19,795 nucleotides of DNA from JBBTVI01 sp038063315. Lineage in GTDB: Bacteria > Patescibacteriota > Minisyncoccia > Sungbacterales > HO2-52-23. Where the stretch lies: positions 1 through 19,795 of the forward strand of contig JBBTVI010000031.1 in NCBI GenBank assembly GCA_038063315.1, read 5' to 3'. The first letter of the stretch is position 1; each line of letters begins with the position of its first letter. The translations under genes were made by a program, and so were the position numbers. Shown in pieces: positions 5,757-13,071 of this stretch. The notes beneath the pieces were generated by a model that did no database searches, was not told where the DNA came from, and worked only from the letters and a program-made list of their open reading frames with translations.

Positions 5757-7093
5757 TATTTTTCTTTTCCTATCGGCCATAATACGCTGTTACGCTTCTT
5801 TGTCGAGAGGCCGCCTCCTGTTGCTGCGGGCAGGGCAATAAAAAAGGTTGTTCCGTGATTTTCTCGGGATTCAAACCATATCCGGCCGCCAATTTGATCC
5901 ACGATTGCTTTTGCGATATAGAGCCCAAGACCCGTCCCGTCCGTCACCTGTTTCCGCACATTCTCGGCCCGGAAAAGCTTTGAGAATACCCGCCGCTGCT
6001 CGTCCGCCGGGATACCGCACCCGTTGTCGGTTATACGGAGCAAAACTCCGTTAGCATCAACGCTGATTTCCACGTCCACAGTTCCGTTATCGGCCGCATA
6101 TTTCACCGCGTTTGATATGATGTTTTGAACCGCGAGCTCCAGATGCTCCGCATCGGCCAGCACCGCCGGAACCGTCGCGGCATAATTTTCCCGGACGGTC
6201 ACGCCGCGCTTCTCAATAAGCGGCGCCAAATCCAGGATCGCGCGGCGAACAATCGGCTCAAGCGCCGTCGGGACGAATTCGCCCGCAAACGTACCGAGCT
6301 CGATTTTTGAAACATCCAAAAGGGCGCGTACGAGATACGTCATCCGCTTTGCCGCGCGCTCCGCCTCGGCAATCTGCTCCCGCGCGGCCTTCGTCAACCG
6401 GCCCGCATCACCGGCCAGAAGCAATTCCAGATACGCGTTGATCGTCACAAGCGGCGTCTGCAACTGGTGCGAGGCGAGCGCAACAAATTCGCTTTTTGCG
6501 CGGTCTATATTTTTCTCCTCGGTGACATCACGAAACGTCACAACGGCCCCGCCGATGCCTTTATCCGCAAGGACTGACGCGAGAACCATCGTCACCGGAA
6601 AAATTTTTCCGATGCTGTTTTTGCAGTAATAATCATCCGCAAGGTGGATTGTCAGCGCGTCCACTTTTTTGATGACGCGATCGAAAAATGCTGAACGCTC
6701 AATCGCGCCCTGAACCCCACGAAAACAGGGTAGCACATCCTCGACGTATTTGCCGAGGCCAGCCGCGGGCGCAACGCGAAGAAGTATTCCCGCGGCCTGA
6801 TTCATCAACACAATGCGCCGATCCGCATCAAAAACAATCACGCCCTCTCCCATGGATGAAAGAATCGCGTTCAGCCGCTTACGGTCGTTTTCAATCGCGA
6901 TGGCCGCTTGTTCCAATTCCTTTGTACGCCGGACCGCAACTTCTTCCGCCTGCTTCCGCAGCATCGCCTCTCTCTCTGCGCGGCGCCTGAGACGGATTGC
7001 GACCGCGGCAATAAAAATCGCGATGCCGCCGCTCCCGACAATCAGGAACACGGCAATATTGTTTATTGCGGGAAAAATAGTTTGAAAACTCAT
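5756..7093 (-). CDS. Membrane-bound PAS sensor histidine kinase
   Basis: The 445-aa two-component kinase has an N-terminal membrane helix (about 12-34), a coiled linker (35-70), a PAS domain (about 72-190), then HisKA with the phospho-accepting His209 in SHQLQTPL, and an HATPase_c domain with N-box NIISN (324-328), G1 DNGCG (356-360), F-box FSKLF and G2 GTGLGLYIAK (386-395). With almost no extracytoplasmic loop, sensing is probably by the PAS domain or within the membrane. No response regulator is adjacent; the nearest receiver gene is at 16208. The final codon of the frame (TAG) shares one base with tRNA-Ser on the same strand. The catalytic residues are all present. Confidence 0.92.
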   Translation of the reverse strand: MSFQTIFPAINNIAVFLIVGSGGIAIFIAAVAIRLRRRAEREAMLRKQAEEVAVRRTKELEQAAIAIENDRKRLNAILSSMGEGVIVFDADRRIVLMNQAAGILLRVAPAAGLGKYVEDVLPCFRGVQGAIERSAFFDRVIKKVDALTIHLADDYYCKNSIGKIFPVTMVLASVLADKGIGGAVVTFRDVTEEKNIDRAKSEFVALASHQLQTPLVTINAYLELLLAGDAGRLTKAAREQIAEAERAAKRMTYLVRALLDVSKIELGTFAGEFVPTALEPIVRRAILDLAPLIEKRGVTVRENYAATVPAVLADAEHLELAVQNIISNAVKYAADNGTVDVEISVDANGVLLRITDNGCGIPADEQRRVFSKLFRAENVRKQVTDGTGLGLYIAKAIVDQIGGRIWFESRENHGTTFFIALPAATGGGLSTKKRNSVLWPIGKEK

Positions 7094-7177
7094 GGGAAAT
7101 ACGGATACAACATAAAACTCTTGAAATTTGGCAAATTTTCCTGATGTCTTTTCAGATGCGTTGATGAAGGCGTATGA

Positions 7178-7218
7178 GGAGGTTTAACCTCGTAAGCGGC
7201 TTACGAGGTTAAACCTCC
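7178..7218. repeat. 41-bp perfect palindrome with nested palindromes
   Basis: The 20-nt arms (7178-7197 and 7199-7218) are perfect reverse complements around a single central G at 7198. The left arm begins GGAGGTTTAACCTCG. Within each arm GAGGTT and AACCTC form a second 6-bp inverted repeat around one base. No T-run follows on either strand, so it is not a standard terminator. It lies 84 bp upstream of the kinase gene at 7093 and overlaps the end of the small reading frame 7201-7329. Confidence 0.9.
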
Positions 7219-7329
7219 AATGAGTACATGTCTTTTAATAGATATTGCGCCGTCTTCGGTAAATTTCCAAAGGTTCAGAAACTCTTCAATAGCAACAATG
7301 CAATCCGCGGCGGGATTGCATTGTATCAC
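7201..7329 (-). CDS. Small cysteine-rich reading frame, possible gene or remnant
   Basis: The frame is open from 7362 to a TAA at 7203-7201 (53 codons). The only usual start in frame is GTG at 7329, giving 42 aa. The translation looks protein-like: CHSCP, then QCNPAADC, then an amphipathic helix (IVAIEEFLNLWKF) and an IKRHVLIGG ending. The four cysteines over 14 residues suggest a metal-binding knuckle, two of them upstream of the GTG. The lack of an ATG and the missing 5' end suggest either an ORF truncated by decay or an unrecognised start. The stop codon and the last residues (GGLTS) lie in the 41-bp palindrome. The function is unknown. Confidence 0.3.
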   Translation of the reverse strand: MIQCNPAADCIVAIEEFLNLWKFTEDGAISIKRHVLIGGLTS

Positions 7330-7394
7330 CGGACATGAATGGCATTTCGCGGCTGCACCCTTTCAGATTATTTTTACTCTTGATTTTTTGATGA

Positions 7395-7877
7395 CTACCG
7401 CGTCACATAGTAATCCGGCGCGGTTGACGGCTCCATGCCCGGAGCGCAAACCGTTACCCGGCCCGTTGGGAGTTTTCCGATCTGATAGCCAGTTCCGTTT
7501 GCGGTCGCGGTTTGGGGATCTTTCGGTATGGCGGTCAAATAAACACCGCTGGCGGTCACGACGGCAAGATCGGTAAGACCCGTGCATGTACCACCCGTCG
7601 TACATATTTGCCCTGCAGCGGTTGTGCAAACAGCCGCCTCCGTGGCAATAGCCGTAATCGCCGTTGGCAATACTCCATTACTATCAATTGCGTACTGATA
7701 GACCCCGTTGAGAATCGTATTGACATCAACTTTGCGCTGGGCGTTCCGGGTGTCGGCAAGCTGTTTGCCAGGGTTGATTGCAAGAATCACGATGCCCGCG
7801 AGGATACCGAGCGCGGCGACAACGAGTAGGATCTCAAGAAGCGTGAAGCCGCGATTGTTTTTTTTATGTTTAATCAT
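7395..7877 (-). CDS. Type IV pilin, likely the major or main pilin
   Basis: This 160-aa prepilin has a short basic leader (MIKHKKNNRG), the prepilin peptidase site G|FTLLE with Glu5, and a long hydrophobic helix (LEILLVVAALGILAGIVILA). It continues with a helical region (LADTRNAQRKVDVNTILNGVYQYA) typical of CPR pilins, then a globular domain with several cysteines that could form disulfides. Processed pilin would be inserted in the membrane and polymerised by PilB/PilC. It is the last gene of the pilus cluster but is separated from the others by a repeat element and has its own likely promoter at 8130-8157. No ribosome binding site is evident. Calling it the major pilin rests on its simple form and separate promoter. 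Confidence 0.88.
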   Translation of the reverse strand: MIKHKKNNRGFTLLEILLVVAALGILAGIVILAINPGKQLADTRNAQRKVDVNTILNGVYQYAIDSNGVLPTAITAIATEAAVCTTAAGQICTTGGTCTGLTDLAVVTASGVYLTAIPKDPQTATANGTGYQIGKLPTGRVTVCAPGMEPSTAPDYYVTR

Positions 7878-7939
7878 AAGATTAACAAAGTAATACAGAA
7901 TAATAACGTGAAGTCATACGTCAAACTCGACCTTTCCAA

Positions 7940-8102
7940 GTAATCCCTCACAGCCCTACCGCGATTGCCGCCATATGCGTCATTGCGAGGAGTGGATGGA
8001 TCCCTCGCTTCGCTCGGGACAGGCTCCGCAATCCAAATCCTGGATTGCTTCGCTCCACCTCGCAGCTCGGGTTCGCTCGCAATGACACCTGTGAGGGGTT
8101 AC
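7940..8102. mobile_element. Palindromic MITE-like element, copy 3, with perfect 8-bp duplication
   Basis: This is the best-preserved copy (163 bp). It begins GTAATCCCTCACAG and ends CTGTGAGGGGTTAC, giving terminal inverted repeats with one mismatch, and has inner GTCATTGCGAG / CTCGCAATGAC repeats. Both sides are flanked by CTTTCCAA (7932-7939 and 8103-8110), an exact 8-bp direct repeat outside the terminal repeats, as expected for a transposition target duplication. It has no gene and no transposase. It lies between the pilin gene and that gene's candidate promoter. Confidence 0.8.
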
Positions 8103-8129
8103 CTTTCCAATATTGATATGTCTCATTTT

Positions 8130-8157
8130 ATTATAAACCAACGCTCATGACTTGCAA
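8130..8157 (-). promoter_or_regulatory. Candidate promoter for the pilin gene at 7395-7877
   Basis: On the minus strand TTGCAA (8157-8152), a 16-nt spacer and a perfect TATAAT (8135-8130) lie just after the stop of the upstream minor pilin gene. The same TTGCAA box is used in the rpsB/rpmE region. Transcription would start near 8123 and cross element copy 3, giving a 5' leader of about 245 nt. Confidence 0.55.
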
Positions 8158-8161
8158 TACA

Positions 8162-8551
8162 TCAGAAATCCACAACCTCCTGCCATGAATCAATAGTAAT
8201 TTCCGGAGTGATTACGCTAACAATTACTTTAGACCTCCTTATAACGCTTCCGACCGTACCTGTCGCGTAGACAGAGCGATTCTCTCCTCCGGTATTTATA
8301 ATCTGGTATCCACATTGACCTTGTCCGAGTAATTGTTCCGGGCCATAACCCGAAAAGCCGGGCGTGTCTTTAATAACGCGCAATGCGATCTCCGCACAGG
8401 TGGACGCAAGCGCCCTTGCGTGCGCGGCTTTTTCCGAAACGCCGGCGGTACGCGTTGCATCAATTCCAAGAAAAAGCAGAGCGACCGCGACCGCCACGCC
8501 TATGCCCGCAAGGATCAAAATGCTGATTAACACAAGAAATCCGCGTTGCAT
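8162..8551 (-). CDS. Minor pilin, PilX-like (no Glu5)
   Basis: This 129-aa protein has a very short leader (MQRG) and a hydrophobic N-terminal helix (FLVLISILILAGIGVAVAVALLF). Position 5 of the mature form is Ile rather than Glu, as in PilX/GspK-type minor pilins that initiate or cap the pilus tip. The helix continues as an Ala-rich stretch (EKAAHARALASTCAEIALRVI), followed by a small beta-rich region with a Cys pair (C52, C80) that might form a disulfide. It starts 9 bp after the 8561 gene and is surely in the same operon. The name is by form and position, not by close homology. Confidence 0.75.
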   Translation of the reverse strand: MQRGFLVLISILILAGIGVAVAVALLFLGIDATRTAGVSEKAAHARALASTCAEIALRVIKDTPGFSGYGPEQLLGQGQCGYQIINTGGENRSVYATGTVGSVIRRSKVIVSVITPEITIDSWQEVVDF

Positions 8552-8560
8552 AATATGTTG

Positions 8561-9100
8561 CTATGGCCGCACCGCCGCTGAGCCGTAAAATGTTTTCTGA
8601 TACTGGTATTCGTTTCGGCCAGATGGATTGGCGCGCGCGAGCGTAAATTGGATGCGCACGACCCCGGGAGTGGACGGCCGGGAAAGATTCTGAAACGTCA
8701 AACCGGACGCAATGATGCGCGACGATGTCAACCGAACAGCCGCCCCCGCCCCCTCTTTTATCCGGATCGCTCCCGTGGGCGCATCGAAATCAAATATCGT
8801 CGGATCTTTTGCCGGGTCCGCAACATCAAGCGTCAGCGATGCAAGCGTTGCGCCGATTGACGGCGCGGTAATCAAATTCGCATTCCGCACAGATTGAGTG
8901 ACCAACCGCATCACCAATGCGCCCTCCTCTTCAACCATACTGATACTATCGCTTTTGATCCTCGCCGATAATGCGAGCATTAAAAGAAAGGACGCGGCAA
9001 CAAGTAATGATGCCGCAAGGCCCGTATAGAGAGCGAGTTCAATGAGCGTCACGCCGCGAGCGCGCTGCCATATAAATTTATTGTGATTTTTCAGCATCAT
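8561..9100 (-). CDS. Minor pilin, PilW-like
   Basis: This 179-aa prepilin has a basic leader ending QRARG, a cleavage site G|VTLIE with Glu5, and a hydrophobic helix (LALYTGLAASLLVAASFLLML). The rest is a beta-rich globular domain without recognisable motifs. The order of small minor pilins downstream of pilC is that of PilW/PilJ-type genes. The ATG at 9100 is chosen; a second ATG is at 9097 and a TTG at 9109. The start overlaps the 3' end of the 9078 gene by 23 bp, so translation is coupled. Confidence 0.78.
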   Translation of the reverse strand: MMLKNHNKFIWQRARGVTLIELALYTGLAASLLVAASFLLMLALSARIKSDSISMVEEEGALVMRLVTQSVRNANLITAPSIGATLASLTLDVADPAKDPTIFDFDAPTGAIRIKEGAGAAVRLTSSRIIASGLTFQNLSRPSTPGVVRIQFTLARANPSGRNEYQYQKTFYGSAAVRP

Positions 9101-10646
9101 ATGAGACAAATGCGCCGCCTGTTCTCATGGACTCGTGCTGCGCGTTGATCCAGTCCGCGGAACGAGTTGAGTTGGAGACACGAACTTCATCAATGGAGCC
9201 GAAAAAGGATTGATCGGGACCCGTTCCCGCGCTAGTGCCGATTTTGAAGGTAGCTGAAGTATTATAAATTCCAATGCTTGAATAGGCAGGCATGGGAAAG
9301 GGCGTACCCGTCCCTCCCAATACCCCTTCGTTGTACACATACAAAGTGGATACTCCGTCATATGTGCCTACCACATAGTCCCAACCAGTGCTGGGTGTAA
9401 TGACATCTGTCGGAGTATTTGCGAAAACCCTAGACGCGTCCGGCCCGCTCCCTAAATAAAAAGTCCACCGCTCCGTACCGCCGATCCTCAACGTGTAGCT
9501 GTGCTCGTCGGGATCGACGCCTCCCTTGTATTTTGCGGCTATACTCTTTGTACCGTTGTTGACCCCAAGAAACCAATCCGGATGCGGAACCGCCCATGCT
9601 TCAAGCGTGATTGGCACAACACCGCTGATCTGCAGCGACGGAGAATTGCCGGCATCGAGATAATCCCATGGCACACCGCCAACGCCGCCGTCAAAATCCA
9701 ACGCGCTGCCAATTTGCCCCGTAATAGAGTCCGCCGCGTCCATGCCGCCCTTCGGTGTGCCGTGGTTCGCATACACCGTCGAGTCCTTGATTTGTGCCGG
9801 AGGCACCTCCTTCATGTGCCACACCCCAACATAACCATTCGACCACACCCCTTGCGTAAATGCAGAATCAATCTGCGGATCGGGAGCAGCAGGGTTATTG
9901 TAATACATCCAGATAAAATCAGTCGTTGAATTCGCGTCTATTTTTGGACCCTTCACCCACAGGTACGACGTGCCGCCCTCGTTCCACCGTTCGATTTCAT
10001 GCGAGAGTATCGGCGCGGGGATGCACGGCGGAGAATTGGCAATGTCGTCTGGATCCACGAAGCGGATGTCTTCACCGTTATTTTGCGTTTTCGCGTAATC
10101 AATATTCGTCGGCGCCGTGAGCGCTATTAACACAGGAAAATTATCGAGCTGGCCTCGCGTACCGTTTGCGAATGTAATCTTGCGTCGGTTCAGCCAATTG
10201 GTATCCCACCATGTAGTAGGAGTACTCTTCCAAAAAGTAAAATACCCGACCAGCGAAATTGTTCCGGTTCGTTGCGGATTCTGTTGCCATGTCACCGTCA
10301 CAGTGACCTGGCGCGTTTGGGGATTTACCTCAACAATGTCTACCGTACGGCTGAATTTTTCCGTCATGTCCCCGGTTCCGGAAAATTCCCATTTCCCGCT
10401 CCCTGATGAAAGACCGTGCGTACCGACGGTTAAATTGCAAAAATCGGCGTCTTTGATATTCCGCACCGCCTCCATCCCTTCTTCGGCGAGGAATGCGGCG
10501 CGTGTCCGCGCTCCCGCGGTCGTTGCGCTCTCGCGTCCAAAGATCAACGCGCCGACTATGGCCGTCACGAGCAACGCCAATACCGCGCTTCCGAGAAGCG
10601 CTTCAATAATGCTAAAACCCCGAGATTCCGCGTTACAAAAGTGCAT
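9078..10646 (-). CDS. Large minor pilin fused to DUF2341 and LamG domains (PilV-like)
   Basis: This 522-aa protein has a prepilin N-terminus (MHFCNAESRG|FSIIEALLGS, Glu5 present), a hydrophobic helix to about residue 36, and a pilin-like region to about 140 (AAFLAEEGMEAVRNIKDADFC). A DUF2341-type domain follows (about 145-255, starting WWDTNWLNRRKITF and ending WMYYNNP), then a LamG / concanavalin-like domain (about 270-510, GVWHMKE, IKDSTVYANHGT, ALDFDGG, and SIDEVRVSN near the end). Such lectin-like modules bind sugars or protein ligands, so the protein probably decorates a pilus and acts as an adhesin. The ATG at 10646 gives a normal leader; the frame is open further upstream but there overlaps the previous gene. 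It follows the 10657 gene by 10 bp. Confidence 0.88.
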   Translation of the reverse strand: MHFCNAESRGFSIIEALLGSAVLALLVTAIVGALIFGRESATTAGARTRAAFLAEEGMEAVRNIKDADFCNLTVGTHGLSSGSGKWEFSGTGDMTEKFSRTVDIVEVNPQTRQVTVTVTWQQNPQRTGTISLVGYFTFWKSTPTTWWDTNWLNRRKITFANGTRGQLDNFPVLIALTAPTNIDYAKTQNNGEDIRFVDPDDIANSPPCIPAPILSHEIERWNEGGTSYLWVKGPKIDANSTTDFIWMYYNNPAAPDPQIDSAFTQGVWSNGYVGVWHMKEVPPAQIKDSTVYANHGTPKGGMDAADSITGQIGSALDFDGGVGGVPWDYLDAGNSPSLQISGVVPITLEAWAVPHPDWFLGVNNGTKSIAAKYKGGVDPDEHSYTLRIGGTERWTFYLGSGPDASRVFANTPTDVITPSTGWDYVVGTYDGVSTLYVYNEGVLGGTGTPFPMPAYSSIGIYNTSATFKIGTSAGTGPDQSFFGSIDEVRVSNSTRSADWINAQHESMRTGGAFVSYDAEKSQ

Positions 10647-10656
10647 AGAATCGTGG

Positions 10657-13071
10657 TTACTGATTCGCCAATGCCGCAATTTCAGCCGCAGTGAGCGCAC
10701 GGTTATAAATCTGCACCTCGTCCACCGTACCAGAAAGAAAATCATAGTAAGTACCCCCGGACTGCCAGGCGCCAATATTTACAACGGCGCTAATGGATGT
10801 AAGCGACACCGAAACAAACGAACCCGCCGGCGCTCCGTCTACATAGGCCTGCATTTGCTGGGTTGAACTATCATACACAAGAGCCACATGACGCCATGAA
10901 CCGATGGGAAGCGTCGCACCCAAACTCCGGTCGCCGTTGCCGTAAAACGACAGCGTGCCGTTGTTAAGATAGAGGTCGCGGTCGCTGCCAACCGTCAGCA
11001 GCGTCTCATACGTGCTGTTGGAGGGATTATTCACCCATAAGGCGTATGTGAAAGACGCGGGAAGCGCGAGAGAAGATACGGTGGTGATGCGATCGTCGGA
11101 TCCGTCAAGCTGCAATGCGTTCGCTCCTATCCGTCCCAAGACCCATGATGGACAGCCGGACGTCGGTGGATTGGAGCAGGCGGTTGTTCCTGAACGGAGA
11201 GTTCCATTCTGCGTTCCGTCTCCTGTGGCTGAATCGCTTGCCGTGGTACCGGCGCCTTCATCGAGCTTCCACTGACCGATGAGACCTGAGAGTAAAGGAG
11301 CCGCCAATGTCGCCAAGCTCGGCACATTAGAGATAGCGGAAATGTTTGGCACTTCGTCCGATGTCTTTATGGCGAAGTAATAGGTCGTCGCTGCGGTGAG
11401 ACCTGTGACCGTAAAGGACTGCGACGTGCCGGCTGCCGTGGGCGTTGGTTCTCCGGTTGCCTGCGTCGCGCTATCCCAGTTCGCATCAGTAATGGCTGCA
11501 GTGGAATAACGGATGTCGTAGGAAGCGGCGGTGCCCACCACGCCGTCGTCTCCGGGAGCGGTCCACGATAGGTCTATTGACGACGCCGTAGGATTAGAGG
11601 CGGCCAGATTGATGACAGCGGCTGGGGCGGTAGTGTCGGGCGCCGCCAATGTCGTCGCCTCAGCCGGTGTGGCCTGTTTCGCTGATTCGTTGCTTGCCGC
11701 GTCAATCGCCGTCACCTGGTAGCGGTAGAGCGTGGAGGGAGAAAGTCCGCTGGTGTCGGAGTAGGACGTCACATTGCCAAGTGTTGTATTAAAGACAGGA
11801 GTGCAGCCAGTCCCGGAACAACGATACACCTTGTATCCTGTGACTCCGATGTTGTCTGTTGAGGCGGTCCATGAGAGGTTGATCTGCAATGAGGAAATAG
11901 CTGTGGCAGTAAGACCGCCCGGAATGGATGGCGCCTGGGTGTCGGATGGAGGTGGAATGGATGGCGTTCCAATATAGGAATCCACCACGCCTTCGGCGTT
12001 CACGATGATAATCCGATCTCGCTCGCCGGGCGAATGGAGAGTGAACGTACCCAATTCTGCATACAGGCCCTGCACTTCTTCCGCCGAAAGCGCGCGATTG
12101 TACACGCGGACGTCGTCAATGAGGCCGTTGAACCGTTGAGGAGACGACCCTATATTGGCGCCTATTGTTGCCTGGTTCGCATTATAGGAAATAGCCCCGG
12201 TATCTTCGTCAGCCTGTTGGGCGCCATCGATATACAATTTCATAGTACCATCATAAGTAGCAACGATATGCGTCCAAATATTTTCTGGAATGGGATTGTT
12301 AGAGGGCGTGGGCCAACCAATCACCCCATTTCCCCAGGCAATTCGGGCACGCTTATCCGTTGACGCAAAGTATCCGCTTATACGAAACCCCTTATCAACA
12401 AGTTCAAAGCCACTGGCGTATACCGGACTGCGATTAGACTCTACACCATTGTACCACGCGGAAACCGAGAACGTATCAGTACGCCGCAACTCGGCGACAT
12501 TTCCCAACGATACATAATCATCCACCCCGTCGAACGCGAGCGCAGCGGCGATTTTGCCTGGCACCCAAACCGTTGCGGGATCCATGTTCGTAAGAATTCC
12601 GTGATTGCCGTTGCCGGAAGAATCGATCGCGACGGTGGCACCTGTCGTTTCGTCAAATTTCCAGTGACCGACAAGGCCCGGCGGAGGAATCTGCCATTCC
12701 CCGGTGAATTTCGCAAAAACAATTTCAATATCGCCCGTCGCGCTAATATGCGTCGGAACGTTGGTCACTTCGTCATACGCTGGGTCGCGTCCCGCAAATG
12801 ACGCTCCACGAAACAGCGTGATCTTTCCCGATTCGATCTTGACTCCCCAGGACGAGTCGCCGTCCATTGCTTCCGCGCGCGCTTTAGCGCTGCGTAGCGC
12901 TTGTGCAACGCTTGATGCCGCAATGTCCAGATCATTACGCGTCTGGAAAGAGAAATAAATGGGAACCCCTATTCCAAGCAACAACGCCAATACCGCAAGC
13001 GAAAGCAGTATTTGAACGAGCGAGAACCCGCCCATCGCGCCGCCTTCATTGTATCCTCTTCTATACGTCAT
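10657..13071 (-). CDS. Giant FimT/GspH-type pseudopilin with nested LamG, two FN3 and a terminal LamG domain
   Basis: This 804-aa protein begins with a leader ending GG|FSLVQ, a hydrophobic helix (about 20-40) and a FimT/GspH-like globular part (about 45-128). A complete LamG domain (about 131-340, GLVGHWKFDE to DDVRVYNRALSAEEV) comes next, after which pilin-like sequence resumes (GTFTLHSPG, IIIVNAEGVV, about 341-368). Two fibronectin type III domains (about 379-475 and 480-590) and a second LamG domain (about 596-804) follow. Position 5 of the mature form is Gln, not Glu. The protein is probably a pilus-tip or fibre adhesin. The start is uncertain: ATG 13071 gives a 15-residue basic leader but lies in a 7-bp repeat array, while ATG 13035 gives only MGG before the cleavage site. 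It starts the run of minor pilin genes after pilC. Confidence 0.88.
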   Translation of the reverse strand: MTYRRGYNEGGAMGGFSLVQILLSLAVLALLLGIGVPIYFSFQTRNDLDIAASSVAQALRSAKARAEAMDGDSSWGVKIESGKITLFRGASFAGRDPAYDEVTNVPTHISATGDIEIVFAKFTGEWQIPPPGLVGHWKFDETTGATVAIDSSGNGNHGILTNMDPATVWVPGKIAAALAFDGVDDYVSLGNVAELRRTDTFSVSAWYNGVESNRSPVYASGFELVDKGFRISGYFASTDKRARIAWGNGVIGWPTPSNNPIPENIWTHIVATYDGTMKLYIDGAQQADEDTGAISYNANQATIGANIGSSPQRFNGLIDDVRVYNRALSAEEVQGLYAELGTFTLHSPGERDRIIIVNAEGVVDSYIGTPSIPPPSDTQAPSIPGGLTATAISSLQINLSWTASTDNIGVTGYKVYRCSGTGCTPVFNTTLGNVTSYSDTSGLSPSTLYRYQVTAIDAASNESAKQATPAEATTLAAPDTTAPAAVINLAASNPTASSIDLSWTAPGDDGVVGTAASYDIRYSTAAITDANWDSATQATGEPTPTAAGTSQSFTVTGLTAATTYYFAIKTSDEVPNISAISNVPSLATLAAPLLSGLIGQWKLDEGAGTTASDSATGDGTQNGTLRSGTTACSNPPTSGCPSWVLGRIGANALQLDGSDDRITTVSSLALPASFTYALWVNNPSNSTYETLLTVGSDRDLYLNNGTLSFYGNGDRSLGATLPIGSWRHVALVYDSSTQQMQAYVDGAPAGSFVSVSLTSISAVVNIGAWQSGGTYYDFLSGTVDEVQIYNRALTAAEIAALANQ

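Noticed and set aside
7220..7576. 118-codon rightward frame opposite the pilin 3' end
   Set aside because: Its second half is antisense to a clear pilin, and its first half has no recognisable features. The leftward cysteine-rich frame is the more protein-like reading.
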